From: Takakia lepidozioides
Taxonomy: Eukaryota; Streptophyta; Takakiopsida; Takakiales; Takakiaceae
Assembly (NCBI GenBank): GCA_030704615.1
Contig: CM060732.1
Span: 79,068,171-79,132,170 of the forward strand
Reading direction: 5' to 3'
Length of the DNA: 64,000 nucleotides
In this document: one piece after another, positions 10,523 through 21,289 of the stretch
How positions within the stretch are numbered: the first letter of the stretch is position 1
Layout of the letters: each line of letters begins with the position of its first letter
The notes under the pieces: generated by a model
Seen by the model: the letters and a program-made list of their open reading frames with translations, nothing else
The model's database searches: none
What the model was told of the DNA's origin: nothing
Program-made: the position numbers and the translations under genes

Positions 10523-13219
10523 GGGGCTGGAGATGAGATCACTACCATAATCGGTCGGAGTGAAGAAGTGGATCCCATCTTAGAGAAACTTCAAAATCTA
10601 CGAGTTGTAAGTAAAATTATCTGGTAACTTTGGCCCTCTCAGTGGTTCCGTTTCTCACCTCTTTTCACCTCTTTTCACAATTTAAATGTGGGGCTAATAT
10701 ATCCGGCGAGCATCTAGTAGACTTGTTTGGACCCTTGTGCCAGCTTTCCTTGCTGCTGTCTAAAAGCATTGACCATACAGCAATTAAGTGAACATTCTGA
10801 GAGCTTCTCTGCTCCTACAATGAGATCACCTTTGGCTGATGGCTTCTTTCACTTTTTCGGAAGGAAATTGGTTAATATCTCCGAGTATGGAAAAGTAAAA
10901 TATGTCACCATGCATGTATGTATATGGTTGAAGAACTGAATACCTGTGGCTAATGTTTTATGTTTCGTCTTCTGTGGTAGGCTTTGTTAGTGGAGCCTAA
11001 GAAGAGAAAGCCAGATGTCTACCATGCAAGGTCTCTAAACAACCTAACAGGACCATCAGGTGGGTTCTGCAACTGTTCTTAACCAAAAACTCACAAATAA
11101 GAGGCTCATGGAAGTTTACTATCTTTTTTTGGGGGTGGGCAGGCAGAACCCTTACTGAAACCGCCATCCGTGGAGAGCAGTTTGACAGACATACTGTTGC
11201 AGCGCTCGTTGTCTCATTCTGTTGAATATGGTCTGTTGAGCTTCCAACACCAACTGAGCAATAACTGGACACATGGAAGTCTGAGAGAGCTTTGTCCACA
11301 TTTACTACTTCTACTGGAACGGTACATAGCTGTGCTTTGTCAAGTTGACCATTAGGGTCACCAATGCTGATTTAGACATTTAAACTGGTTTCATAAGTTA
11401 TTGGGGTTGGGATGGCTGGTAGGATCATGGGATGCTAGCAGCACTGCACAGCTTTTGGGTCTGTACCGGGAGTGGCAGCGCCTCACAGCTGCCCAAGTTA
11501 GCAAGAATCAGGTGCTCTCTCTCTCTCTGTCTCTCTCTCCATGAGCTTTCTGCGGACGTTATAAAGCACCATTTCATTTCTCCCCCACAGTTCATCGACT
11601 CTATAGCTTGGAAGCAGGATCGCCCTGTCAAACAGGCTAAAGTCCTAGCAGAAGAGGGTAGAAGAGATTTTCAAGGATCTGAATCTTAAGTCCGCAAGTC
11701 TTTACACTGCTGGATTAATCTGACTTAGAGGCTGTAGTGTCCAAAGCCATGTCTGGTGCCAGGAAATTGTCTGATGAAAATGAAGTTAGGCAGAAAATTT
11801 CCCTGAGCTTGTTTTCAGCGGAAAGCTTACTTTGGACAACAGAGACTTAGAGAGGAAAGGGGATCGCAAATGCCTGTTGTGTGGGCAAGCTGAAGACAAT
11901 ATTCACTTTCTGATTCATTGTCCTGGGTACTCTCACCAGAGAGACTCCCTCTTCAAATTCATCAAGGAAACTGTTCCTGTACCTCTGTTTACCAGCTTTG
12001 AAAATCTCGAGGCTGTGCCAAAAGCCCAGGCCTTTTTGGGGTCATAGTTATTGAGCAAATCACACACATTACTTACATTGAAACAAACAATTGATCCGAG
12101 TTTCCCAGATATCCTCTAGAAATCCCTTCACACAGACATCAATCTGCACTACCGGCGTCAGCCCCTGACAAAGGTAGTTTCTGTCCCTTTGTGTTCCGCT
12201 CAGACTGGATGCGAGGTCAATGGCCACAAGGCTACAGCAGCGGCATCTTATGAGTCATTCTCTCTCGCTCACAAACGGCAAAAAGTCTTCTGAGTACATT
12301 AACTCTTCCGCCCAAGGCACAGGGTCTATGGGCACAAGGCTATGGCAAACGTCTCATGAGTACATTCTGCCCCTTATCAGATTGTGGTCCTGTCCCTCCC
12401 CTTCTTTTTGCATGGGCAGGAGGAGCTAGGGTTCAAGATAGATGCAGTGGAAGCTGTGGCGATGAAGCTGCTGCAGCGCCTCAACTACTCAGCATCTGTC
12501 ATGAAGAGCAGTGCTTCCCACCTCCAGGATGGTCTGTTCTTCTCCCTGCATTCGGATTCATGATCTGTGACAACAACTAAATGTACTGATAGGTTCCCAT
12601 GGCTGGTTTCAACTTCAAAGCATGCAATTCTGCGCTGGTCACCTGCTGGTGGGATATCCATGGAGGGAAATTTTGTCTAGCCTGGATGTTTCACCGAATT
12701 CTCTTGTTGGAGTTGAACTCTGATTACCAGTCTGTAGGTTTGTGGTGATGAGATGATACTTTCTTTGAAGCTGAGAAGAGGCAGCCAGAAGACCAAGCAG
12801 TTTGTGTAGAAAATGTGGATGTTATCCATCATCGCCATGCTCTCAGACACCAGAGTATCTTGCTAGTTGCAGGTTAAGTGGTGGGTGCTCTTGGGCATTG
12901 GGCAATCTGTGGTAATATAGAAAAATGTCTGGTTGCAGTACAATTCTTGAAGGTGGAGGTGAGGGAGATGAAGCAGGGGTTGAGTAAAGTCCTCGAGAAC
13001 TACAAGGTCCTTTGCAAGCGTATTGAAGCCCAAGGCCCAGACTTCTTGCATGGCACCAACCAGCCTGCTTCACGCACTGTTTCTTTGCTCAACAGAGAGC
13101 AAACACTTGGGGGTCCCTCGCTTCCTACGAAGCACCTGGTTGATATGACATCACAGCTCAAAAGCCAGCCATCATCCTTGGTGGCTTTATCAACACAATC
13201 AGATGGCAGATTGCTGTGA
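10523..13219 (+). CDS. Unidentified multi-exon coiled-coil protein, 3' exons
   Basis: I do not recognise the family. Exons: 10523-10606 (reading GRSEEVDPILEKLQNLRV, donor GTAAGT), 10981-11030 (VEPKKRKPD, an SV40-like nuclear localisation motif), about 11143-11321 (LTDILLQRSLSHSVEYGL and NNWTHGSLRELCPHLLLLLE), 11439-11511 (LLGLYREWQRLTAAQVSKNQ), 12420-12531 (KIDAVEAVAMKLLQRLNYSA) and 12939-13219 (FLKVEVREMKQGLSKVLENY, then KVLCKRIEAQGPDF, ending GRLL). Junctions from 11143 onward are in phase; the 10981-11143 junction is uncertain. Heptad-like leucine spacing in the last four exons suggests coiled coil, and the basic motif suggests a nuclear protein. The 5' end is unknown. A LINE fragment sits in the intron at 11585-12380. 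Confidence 0.55.
11585..12380 (+). mobile_element. LINE 3'-end fragment with duplicated tail
   Basis: Begins ATCGACTCTATAGCTTGG and contains a frame (11832-12047) with CLLCGQAEDNIHFLIHCPGY, a C-x2-C...H...C zinc-binding arrangement typical after LINE reverse transcriptases. The tail (GGCCACAAGGCTACAGCAGC) appears twice, near 12220 and 12330. The copy lies inside an intron of the unidentified gene at 10523-13219. A (CT)n tract at 11514-11540 precedes it. Confidence 0.7.
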
Positions 13220-13829
13220 AGCACTGACAGAGAGGAAGGTCTGAGGTAGACTTAGGAGCTTCGTCTACATTTGTAACGTTTGAAAGGATGTTTGCACTGC
13301 TTTTGCATCAAACTAGTTCTATAAAGAAGAAACTTCACTGGAGCGCAAATGATAGTGTACATGATGAGAGAGATGAGAGATTTTGTTGAAAGCATCCATA
13401 TGATCACCCTCCCACATGGACAATGGCTGCGGATGTGGGATATGAAACTTGCTCCTTGGAGATGGTATGAACACAACTGGTGGGGTATAACATTGCAAAG
13501 ATGGCCCACACACAGTGGCACCACTTGACATTACTGGTGACTTCATGCAGTGTCAAGACCCAGCAACATATCAACTTTCCTCTCCTTTCATGTGGCTTAC
13601 TGATCTGTTGTCACAGAAGAGAAGAGATAGCCCTTCTAAACTTACATAAACTGAAAAGTGTTAAACATGTTGTACTTTATTCTAGCGACGACCGAAGGTC
13701 CGGAGCTAGTTTAGCGTAGAGCAGGAATAGGGTGCCATAGTGCGTCGTCATCGTCGCCACGTTATCTGCCTGGACTGCCCGGAATGTTTTCCTGGTCTTA
13801 GCAGGCAGTGTTTCAATGGTGGGGAGGCT

Positions 13830-14530
13830 TGCAAGATCTATGAGCGAATGCGGCGGGAAGGGACAGGGTCTGCATTCTCAATGCATGTGCCAGCCTACAA
13901 GCCCTAGAAATGGGCAAGCAGGTCCATGCTGCCATCAACAAGAGTGGCATGTATAGCCTGATATCATTCAGGAGACTGCGCTCGTCGACATGTATGGCAA
14001 GTGCGGGAGCTTAAAGGATGCCCAACAAGTGTTTGACAACATGGCTCAACGAAAGGTGGTCTCATGGAGTGCGATAATTGCAGGATATGGTCAGCATGGC
14101 TGTGGTAGGGCGGCTTGCCAGATGTATGGGAAGGTGTGACACCCAACAATATTACATTCATTTCTGTTCTCAATGCTTGTGCCAGCCTAGGAGCTCTGGA
14201 GAAAGGTACAGAGTCCATTTTGACATAGTGGAAGCTGGAATTGCACCAGATATCATTCTGGAGACTGCCCTTGTCGATATGTATGCCAAGTGTGGGACCT
14301 TGAACGATGCCAGACAAGTTTTTGACAAAATGTCTCAACGAAATTTGGTCTCATGGAGTGTGATGATTGCAGGAATATATGCCCAACATGGGTGTGGTAC
14401 TGAGGATTTCGAGATGTATAAGCAGATGATACGGGAAGGCATAACGCCCAACAAGGTCACGTTCACTTCCATTCCCAATGCATGTGCCAGCATAACAGAC
14501 CAACGCAAGGAGCCCTTCCAATCTGATATG
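13830..14530 (+). pseudogene. PLS-class PPR pseudogene fragment
   Basis: About two and a half PPR triplets in shifting frames. Frame 1 near 13975-14130 reads ALVDMYGKCGSLKDAQQVFD, then NMAQRKVVSWSAIIAGYGQH, and is broken by a stop at about 14137. A second frame (14230-14530) reads ETALVDMYAKCGTLNDARQV and FDKMSQRNLVSWSVMIAGIY. There is no start and no E/DYW end. Similarity to the intact gene at 48365-50401 is high, so it is a duplicated, truncated relative. Confidence 0.85.
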
Positions 14531-16515
14531 CTTACGTACACTCTAGGGAGGGCAGGTAAAGGACACTGTGAAAATCTATTTCATTGCGTGATGTGATCGA
14601 TTTTTATTTCGCTTGTCTAGGTCGCCAAGGAAGAATTTGGAAGGTGCTGGTATTTGCAGTCTGACATTCAGAAATGGGGTTGCGACTGCAATGGAGTTAT
14701 GAAGTTAACAGGGATGTTAAGAATATCCATTGTAACTGCACACAATATGGATGGGGTCGAAGGGCTGCAAAGAATCCTTAAAGCTATGAGCTGTTATGCA
14801 GATTTCTCTCTTCTCTCTTTATCATCCATGTTTCACCGCCTCCAGATTCCTGACTCCTTCTATCTGCCCAAGATATTTAACTATTTTTCTTAGTCTATCT
14901 CAGTCGATGCCGAGTGGGCCACCCTATTGTAAGGAAATCCTTGATATTAACTGTGGCCAGCCATGAATTACCCCTCCCACGAATCCCAGAAACGTTTATA
15001 GGAAGAGTGGACACTCTGGTCTGGGACCAGCTCAGTATTGTCTGTGGCTTGCCTTTTGTGTGTTGGACCTGTGTTTTATGGACCCTCTTTGGATTTGTAA
15101 GAAGGTTTCACCCTGACTGTGCATCTTGTATTCAGGAAAGTTAATGATGTTTCCCCAGACTGATTGACTACGTGCGCACAGCTAACTGTGGATTTGCGAG
15201 CACCTTGCAAGCTGGAAATCACAACCCTTGCGGGAGCATTGGCAGCTGCTGTCGTATTGGAAAAGTTTTGCTTCATTTGATAGTAGGTGTGGTTTCCTGG
15301 ATTGGCTTGAGTGTTGTTTAGAAATTCCCAACCTTGGGGATGGATGTGCTTGGGAGCATGGTAGTCCAGATCCAAAGCTGTTAAGACAGTTACCCTGATC
15401 ACACAACCTTGAAAAGACTCTTAGGACTTTGAAGTGAGCCCTAATGGACACTAAAGAACAGCTAATACTGTTCGTCCTCCAGTTTCGCTGCATGACTGTA
15501 TCTAAGTGCATGTCTGTTGCTCTCTATGTTCACAGAGTGCCAGTAAGTGCAATCTTCCAGATTTGATTGCTTGGTGTACCATAAATGTGTTGCCAACTAC
15601 ACAGCCTAGTGTTTTGAAAAACACACGCTAGCCTTTTGATAAAGGCTGCACCACAGTGGAAGGAGGTAGATATTTTGGGCCTTCTTCAGACTGGTTACCT
15701 TGCAGCCACGCACCCAGTAGGCTAGACAAACTCCCAGTTGGGTGTTACTCTTGTATGATCTAATTTGTCTTTTGGCAACCGGCAACGTTATCTGTAGCTG
15801 GTGGCATTCATGAATTGAACATTGAGAAGTAAGTTATGGAAAGAGTCCAAAATGGTCCGTGGCGGTCATAATAATAATATTCCCAAGCCTGCTGGTCTTA
15901 ATTTCTGTACCTGTGAACATAGTAGTACCTTCACTGCTAGGTTAAGTGTAGACCCTGCAAGCATATGAACTGGAGGGAGGGAGATGTCCTCATTAAACTC
16001 GGTTTGTTGCAGCCTTGTGGCCATACACCTGTAACCATTTTGGGTTAAGGTGGAGAGGGGGATATGAAGAAGGGAATTTACAGCCATCAGCAGAGCTCAC
16101 TCCAGTATTGCAATCTCCATAAACCTCAATTAATCCAGAAGGGGTTTTCCTTCTATTATATTGATTAAACTTATGCCTTGAAAATCGCCTTGTAGACCTT
16201 GTTCCCAGACTTGGAGCTGTTTAGAGGATGAGGAGATAGAAGGAGAAGCAATGATGCACAAATCCTAGAGCAGGAGGTTCAATGTGTGAACCTGTCACAT
16301 ATCATGGCATCCATCAGTTCAAAGAACTATGTGCATTCTATCTCATGTCAAGTGACTTGAGGAGCTCCTTCAAGGCTTTGACACAGTATTCCACTGCAAC
16401 AGGACTGCAACACAGTAGGTATCGAATATAATATGGGGAGTAGCATGGGTTAATTCCCTAGTAGTTTGATCCACAGCAGTGAATCAATATTTCATTGAAA
16501 AGAAACATCGCATAC
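14531..16515. other. Intergenic, no gene recognised
   Basis: No exon with homology that I can read on either strand. The decarboxylase exons expected downstream of 16516 on the minus strand (those carrying the PLP lysine, in an NAHKW-type motif) were looked for and not found. A weak match to the LINE tail lies at about 15997-16033 (minus). Confidence 0.5.
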
Positions 16516-18575
16516 CTTAGCAATGTCGCCCAGTTCTGATATGGGGTCCACAGCTGTTGATGACGCGGTCCCAACCTGCAAATACCCCAGTCCCATCATG
16601 CACAAGCATGTCAAACAGATGATCCAAGCGTCAAATTATCAAAGCTGGAAATTTGGAACTCTAACCTCTGCAATAGATGCACTTGCCTCACAAATCTTCT
16701 GCTATTAGCAGTTGTTGTGCAGCAATACTGAATGGACTTTGTGATCACATAGGGGCCCATCCACAGAGAAATGCACCTTTTGGGGCTAAGATCACTAGCA
16801 GGTCAATACCCGCAAAGGGACCAGAAAGAAAAACACATCAATCTTGTCATGAAGAGGATGCTCCTAATAGACAAGCAGCCAGAATCCCTGTCCTCTACTG
16901 AAAAGAAGTACAATCCAGGCCCAGATACCAAGTTAATTTCAGCAGACGTTTAGATATTTGGAACCGATGCAGTGAGAAAGAATGGCACAAGGCCAGCTGC
17001 AATATCAGCCCCTACAGCTTTTGCAAGCACTGCTGGTGACAAGGCATAGTTTGTAGAGGCATTGTAGCGGTCGAAAATTGTTCATGTTGATGCCAGTTAT
17101 CTGTATACGATCACCAAGAAAGTTAGACAACGGGCACGTAAGTTCCAACCAGAAAGAAGAATTATATACAGGAGAGGAAGCAGGGAGGGGTAGTAAGAGC
17201 CTGGGAGGATCTGTTGATTCTTGTGCGAGATGTCTATCTGGCAGGCCTTTTGCACACATGAATGGCTTTGATCCGAAGTGTAGATGACAAGCTTACGGGC
17301 ACCGCTTCAGCCTCAGATATGCCATAGGTGCTCGTCACTTCTTTCAAAGCACGCTTGCGGGCTGCCAGCATCACTACCAACACCGCCTCACTGGCAGTTC
17401 CTTGAATGACTCCCCCACCCTTGCCTGCCATTTCACACTCCCATCTTTTGGTGAATGGCCAGCCAACACTGCCCACTATCATAGCAAATGAATAGGAGTA
17501 TTCTAGTCACACTGGCTCAGAGTTGTGGACACTCAAACACCTACCTGGTAGGCAAGCTAGTGCACTGCCCTCATAACCATAGGTAGATAATTTACTCATA
17601 AGATGTTTGCTGTAGCCTTGTGGCCATAGACCCCACACCGAGTTTGGGCAGAACTAAAGGGAACAGACAGTTCCTTTGTGTAGACAATTAGCTCTAGAGA
17701 GCCCTTCACACATGCATCAACCTGATGTGTGTGACCTGCCCGGCAAATAGACCCCAACAGGGCCATGGCTTTAGGCTCAGCCTCAAAAATTTCAAAGTTG
17801 GTGGACAGAGGTGCAGGGACAACGTTCTTGATGTTCCTGAAAAGAGTCACTCTCTGGTGAGAATATCCCGTGTACCAAAAAATAAATATTGTCTTCAGGC
17901 GCCCGCACATCGGGTAATTACAATCTCCTTTCCTATCTGCATCAGTGTATTGTTGAAAGGTAGGCTTCCCCACCCTGAGTATAAATTTCAGTCTGGTGCG
18001 GAGGGTAGGTAGGCTCTTCAGATCATTCTTAAGGTCCTCACCCATGTCAAAGTCTGGAAACAAGTTCAGGGAAGGTTTATGCCCAACTTCATTTCCATTG
18101 GATAGTCTTTGGGCATCCAATATGGCCTTAGACACTGCAAACTTCAGGTCAGCTTCATCTAGCAAGGTCAATTCTTTTGGGCTAATATTCAGTTACTTGT
18201 AAATCTCTTCTACCCTTGTCAGCCAGGACTTAGCCTGTTTTACAGGACTGTCTTGCTTCCAAGAAATAGAGTCAACTATCTTAAGGTATTCAGTATTAGT
18301 CATACGAGTATTAGCCATAGGTGGAGAGTCGCTGGGATAGATACCAGAGGACAGAAATGCATTGGGAAGCTGTAAAAGCTTGCCGAGCCAGTCTAGCACA
18401 ATGCTTTCCAGTTCTGGTGCGGCTGGGGATTTAATCCAACTGAAGCCAAGCACATTGAAGCCACCACTGAGAAACTCTCCTAGCAAACCTGCTGTGCTAC
18501 CGTTGTTAGGGAAATAGCCAAAAAAATTGGGGCTTTGCCAATGCGTGACCCCGGGCAAGATTTTGCTCTGCAAAT
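16516..18575 (-). pseudogene. Aromatic amino acid (tyrosine/tryptophan) decarboxylase pseudogene, N-terminal half
   Basis: Four exons of a group II PLP-dependent decarboxylase, which in plants makes tyramine, dopamine or tryptamine. 18575-18345 reads [20 protein letters not shown] and [20 protein letters not shown]. 17424 to about 17239 reads GGGVIQGTASEAVLVVMLAA, then in another frame KLVIYTSDQSHSCVQKACQ. 17100-16965 reads ITGINMNNFR, then in another frame NYALSPAVLAKAVGADIAAG and LVPFFLTAS. 16575-16516 reads VGTASSTAVDPISELGDIAK. There is a frameshift near 17298, another near 17070, and the donor after KACQ reads CAG-AT instead of CAG-GT. The C-terminal half with the PLP-binding lysine and the first exon are missing. 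A LINE fragment sits in the 18344-17425 intron. Clearly dead. Confidence 0.88.
17596..18295 (-). mobile_element. Best-preserved LINE 3'-end copy
   Basis: Longest open frame of this family (17596-18171, 191 residues). It reads MGEDLKNDLKSLPTLRTRLK near residue 44, then YPMCGRLKTI and GYSHQRVTLFRNIKNVVPAP, ending GVYGHKATANIL over the conserved tail. The CxxC...H pattern and position suggest the zinc-binding tail of a non-LTR retrotransposon polyprotein. The reverse-transcriptase core and endonuclease are absent. It lies in an intron of the decarboxylase pseudogene, same orientation. Confidence 0.72.
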
Positions 18576-18794
18576 CTGCACACATCAAGCATTGAGATAT
18601 TCTCAGGGTAACAAACTTCACAATGATGCCACAATCATGAAGTTGTGTGGGCAGGCTTAGAAGCTAAGACTTGGCATCCTTCCTATGAGTAAACTTGGTT
18701 TTAATGGCAATGCTGAAAAATACACTCAGACCTGACGTGTGGCATACATGAAGGGCGGGTATCGAGTCAACAAGCATTCCTACCACCAAGGCTT

Positions 18795-19225
18795 TGGGGC
18801 TCATCCTCGAGATTTTTGAAGTTGGTGAACACGGCGTGCAGGAACCCTGTTCTTGATGTTCCTGAAGAGGGTTTGCAGATCATGAGATCGGGTCCTTGCT
18901 CTTGTCATAGATTGAAAACAAGTCTAGGGTAGTTTATGCCTAACCTCATTTTCAAAGGACAGTCTTTGGGCACCAAACAATATAGTTTTGGACACAACCC
19001 CCTCTAGGTCTACTCCCATTGCGAGGATCAGAAATGCTTGTGGGCTTACATGCATGGAGCTGCGATGCTTAGAAACTATTTGTTTATGCCGAGGTGAGTT
19101 CCACACTACCGGAGTGAGCCCCTCACAAGGTAGTTTCTGGTCCCTTTTGTTCCATCCAAACTGGGCGTGGGGTCTACGGCCACAAGGCTACGGCAAAGCA
19201 ACATCTTCTGAGTACATTCTATTGC
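18795..19225. mobile_element. Two LINE pieces in opposite orientations
   Basis: 18795-19005 matches the LINE family on the minus strand (TTTTTGAAGTTGGTGAACAC, and the block around TCTTTGGGCACC). 19070-19225 matches the 3' tail on the plus strand (AACTGGGCGTGGGGTCTACG, then GCCACAAGGCTACGGCAAAG). The head-to-head arrangement implies a local inversion or two insertions. Confidence 0.65.
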
Positions 19226-19264
19226 AAATTGATGAAATCAGCTTACTAGCATGCCTTTGGTGAT

Positions 19265-19778
19265 TTCAAAGACTCCATCCCGTTGTACATATCTTGTAAT
19301 CATGGGCTCCATGATCACACCACATTTCGTTCAGCCATATTGTTGAACACTCCCTTTGCATCCTTGATGCACCCACATTTGGCATACATGTCTTCCAGCA
19401 GGCTCGCACATGCACTACAAAAGGCAAACAAACGTAATGTGGTCGGACTTCACCCCCTCCCACATCATTTGCTCATAGGTCTGCAAAACCTGCAATCCCC
19501 GCCCCTGTTGTGCATGTCCTGAGCGATCATCACGTTCCACGACACCACATTTCGCTCAGCCATATTGTTGAACATTCCCTGTCCACAAGGGTAGTGTTCA
19601 GAATGACATCTGCCACAATTCCAGCTTTGACGATGCAACCATGGACCTCTTTACCCTTCTCCAGCAGGCTCGCACATGCACTACAAACGCAAACAAACGT
19701 AATGTGGTCGGGCTTCACCACATCATTTGCTCATAGGTCTCCAAAACATACAATCCCCGCCCTTGTTGTGCATATCCT
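19265..19778 (-). pseudogene. PPR pseudogene fragment with internal 266-bp duplication
   Basis: On the minus strand the sequence starts at 19778 inside a PPR motif (GGATATGCACAACAAGG, reading GYAQQG) and continues with HITFVCVCSACASLLEKGKE, VHGCIVKAGIVADVILNTTL and a mutated ECSTIWLSEM. The block around CTTCCAGCAGGCTCGCACAT occurs at about 19390 and again 266 bases on. The fragment is broken exactly where the retroelement at 19779 begins, and its missing N-terminal side is at 25745-26217. Confidence 0.85.
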
Positions 19779-20750
19779 GAGGTGCAGGCCAAGGGCAGGC
19801 TCAACATGGCCAAGGACGCGGAGGTCAGGGTGGTGACCAAGGTATGGCCAACCGGCTTCAGCAGCTAGAGCAGAGGCTTGCTGCCATGGCCACAACTCAG
19901 GTGGTACCGGCTCCAAGGCTGGATGGTCCACCTCCTGCTCCTGAGGGAGGAGACTTAGGAGGCATGGGATTCATGTGCGGGGCAGCACTACCACTATGGG
20001 TGGGGCACCACTACCACTTGTGCCAGGCAGTACTACCACTACCACTATGTGCGGGGCATGACTACCACTAGTGCAAGTGGAGTCAGCTGCGGCAGTGACT
20101 AGAGGAGCAGCACGAGTTCCTGAGCCACGGGGTACGGAGGTGGAGTTGGATCCACAGCGTGGGGAAGCAAGCCGTCAGGCCAGGCTTCCTCAGTCATTCA
20201 CATTGGCGGAGACAGTATCGACACCATCCATGGCACCTAGTTCCCGCCCGACTATTACCAAGGCGGAGGTTACTATGCCATTGGGGAGAGCTACACGGGC
20301 AGCACCACTACCTAGTGTTGCCAAGGCTACGGCAGCTAGTGTGCTGCTGGGGGCGGCCAAAGCTGTGTGCCAGGCTCCATTGTTCTCGGCTACCATGATT
20401 GTGACGCCGGGGGTAAGACCAGCTGAGGTGTTCAGGCTGGCAGCGACACTCTGTGAGAGTGGGGAGGTTACTTCATCTTCTGCGGAGATAGTGGGAGGTG
20501 TAGTGCCGGAGGGATCCTCGGATGTGAGGGTCAAGACTGCCACGGCGGCACCATGGCAAGCTGCAGTTGCCAGATTGATGGAGCTGTCAGCTAGGCCGGC
20601 CATTGAGCGCGCCATGGTGACACCTGGAGTTATCATGTTAGACAACCAGGATGACATTTTCTATTTGAGTGGACCGGCAGGCAAGAGGTATCGGCCACTG
20701 CGGGTCTTGTTGGACTCGGGAGCTCAGCCATTGATGTTGGGCAGAGCTGC
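19779..20750 (+). mobile_element. Ty3/gypsy gag C-terminus and first half of protease
   Basis: Frame beginning at 19781 reads GAGQGQAQHGQGRGG and then MANRLQQLEQRLAAM (19844), a Gly/Gln-rich and coiled gag tail, followed by low-complexity TACCACTA repeats near 19990-20060. The open frame at 20071-21393 contains RVLLDSGAQPLMLGRAA at about 20700-20750, with the catalytic D-S-G of a retropepsin. Similarity to a protease stops there. The second protease half is found at 26423 instead. Sequence from 20751 to 21290 is open but not recognisable, and no reverse transcriptase is present. Confidence 0.75.
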
Positions 20751-21289
20751 TATTTTTTCGACTGGGACCACGGCGGTGCTTTCTCTTTCTGAGGCGTCAC
20801 GTTGTCAGGTTTTGGGGCAAGCTATGGATCTAAATTGCTTGACTTGGATTATCAGCTTGGTTATGGCTGAGCAACGAAGAGTGCGGAGAGCACTTCCCTT
20901 GACGGTCTCTCTGCCTACCGAGACGGTACAGGCAGTGAGTGGGGGCGAGCCGGTGAAGACCACGGGGTGTAGACATCCATGGCACACGTGGGAGGTGCTC
21001 GAGGTTCAGAAGGAGTTGACAGCCAAAGCGGCTGTGATGGATGAGGTTGGGAATTCTTCTCGGGTTGAGGAGGTCCTCAAAGATGAGATGATGGGGCAGG
21101 TGGAGGCATTGTCATTGATCGAGCAGGCAGGGAGTACTACTCATGAGGTTGCGGCATGGCAACCACGGGACGCGTCCTCTACCTCTAAGTCTACTGGACT
21201 GAAGGTTGCAGTTACGGAGGACAATTGGGAGCCTGACATTGGACCCATTGTTACTGGAGGAGAAAGACGACGTATACAGCGGTTCCTGA

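Noticed and set aside
15997-16033. Another LINE tail
   Set aside because: Only a short, weak match (GCAGCCTTGTGGCCATACAC); not enough to call.
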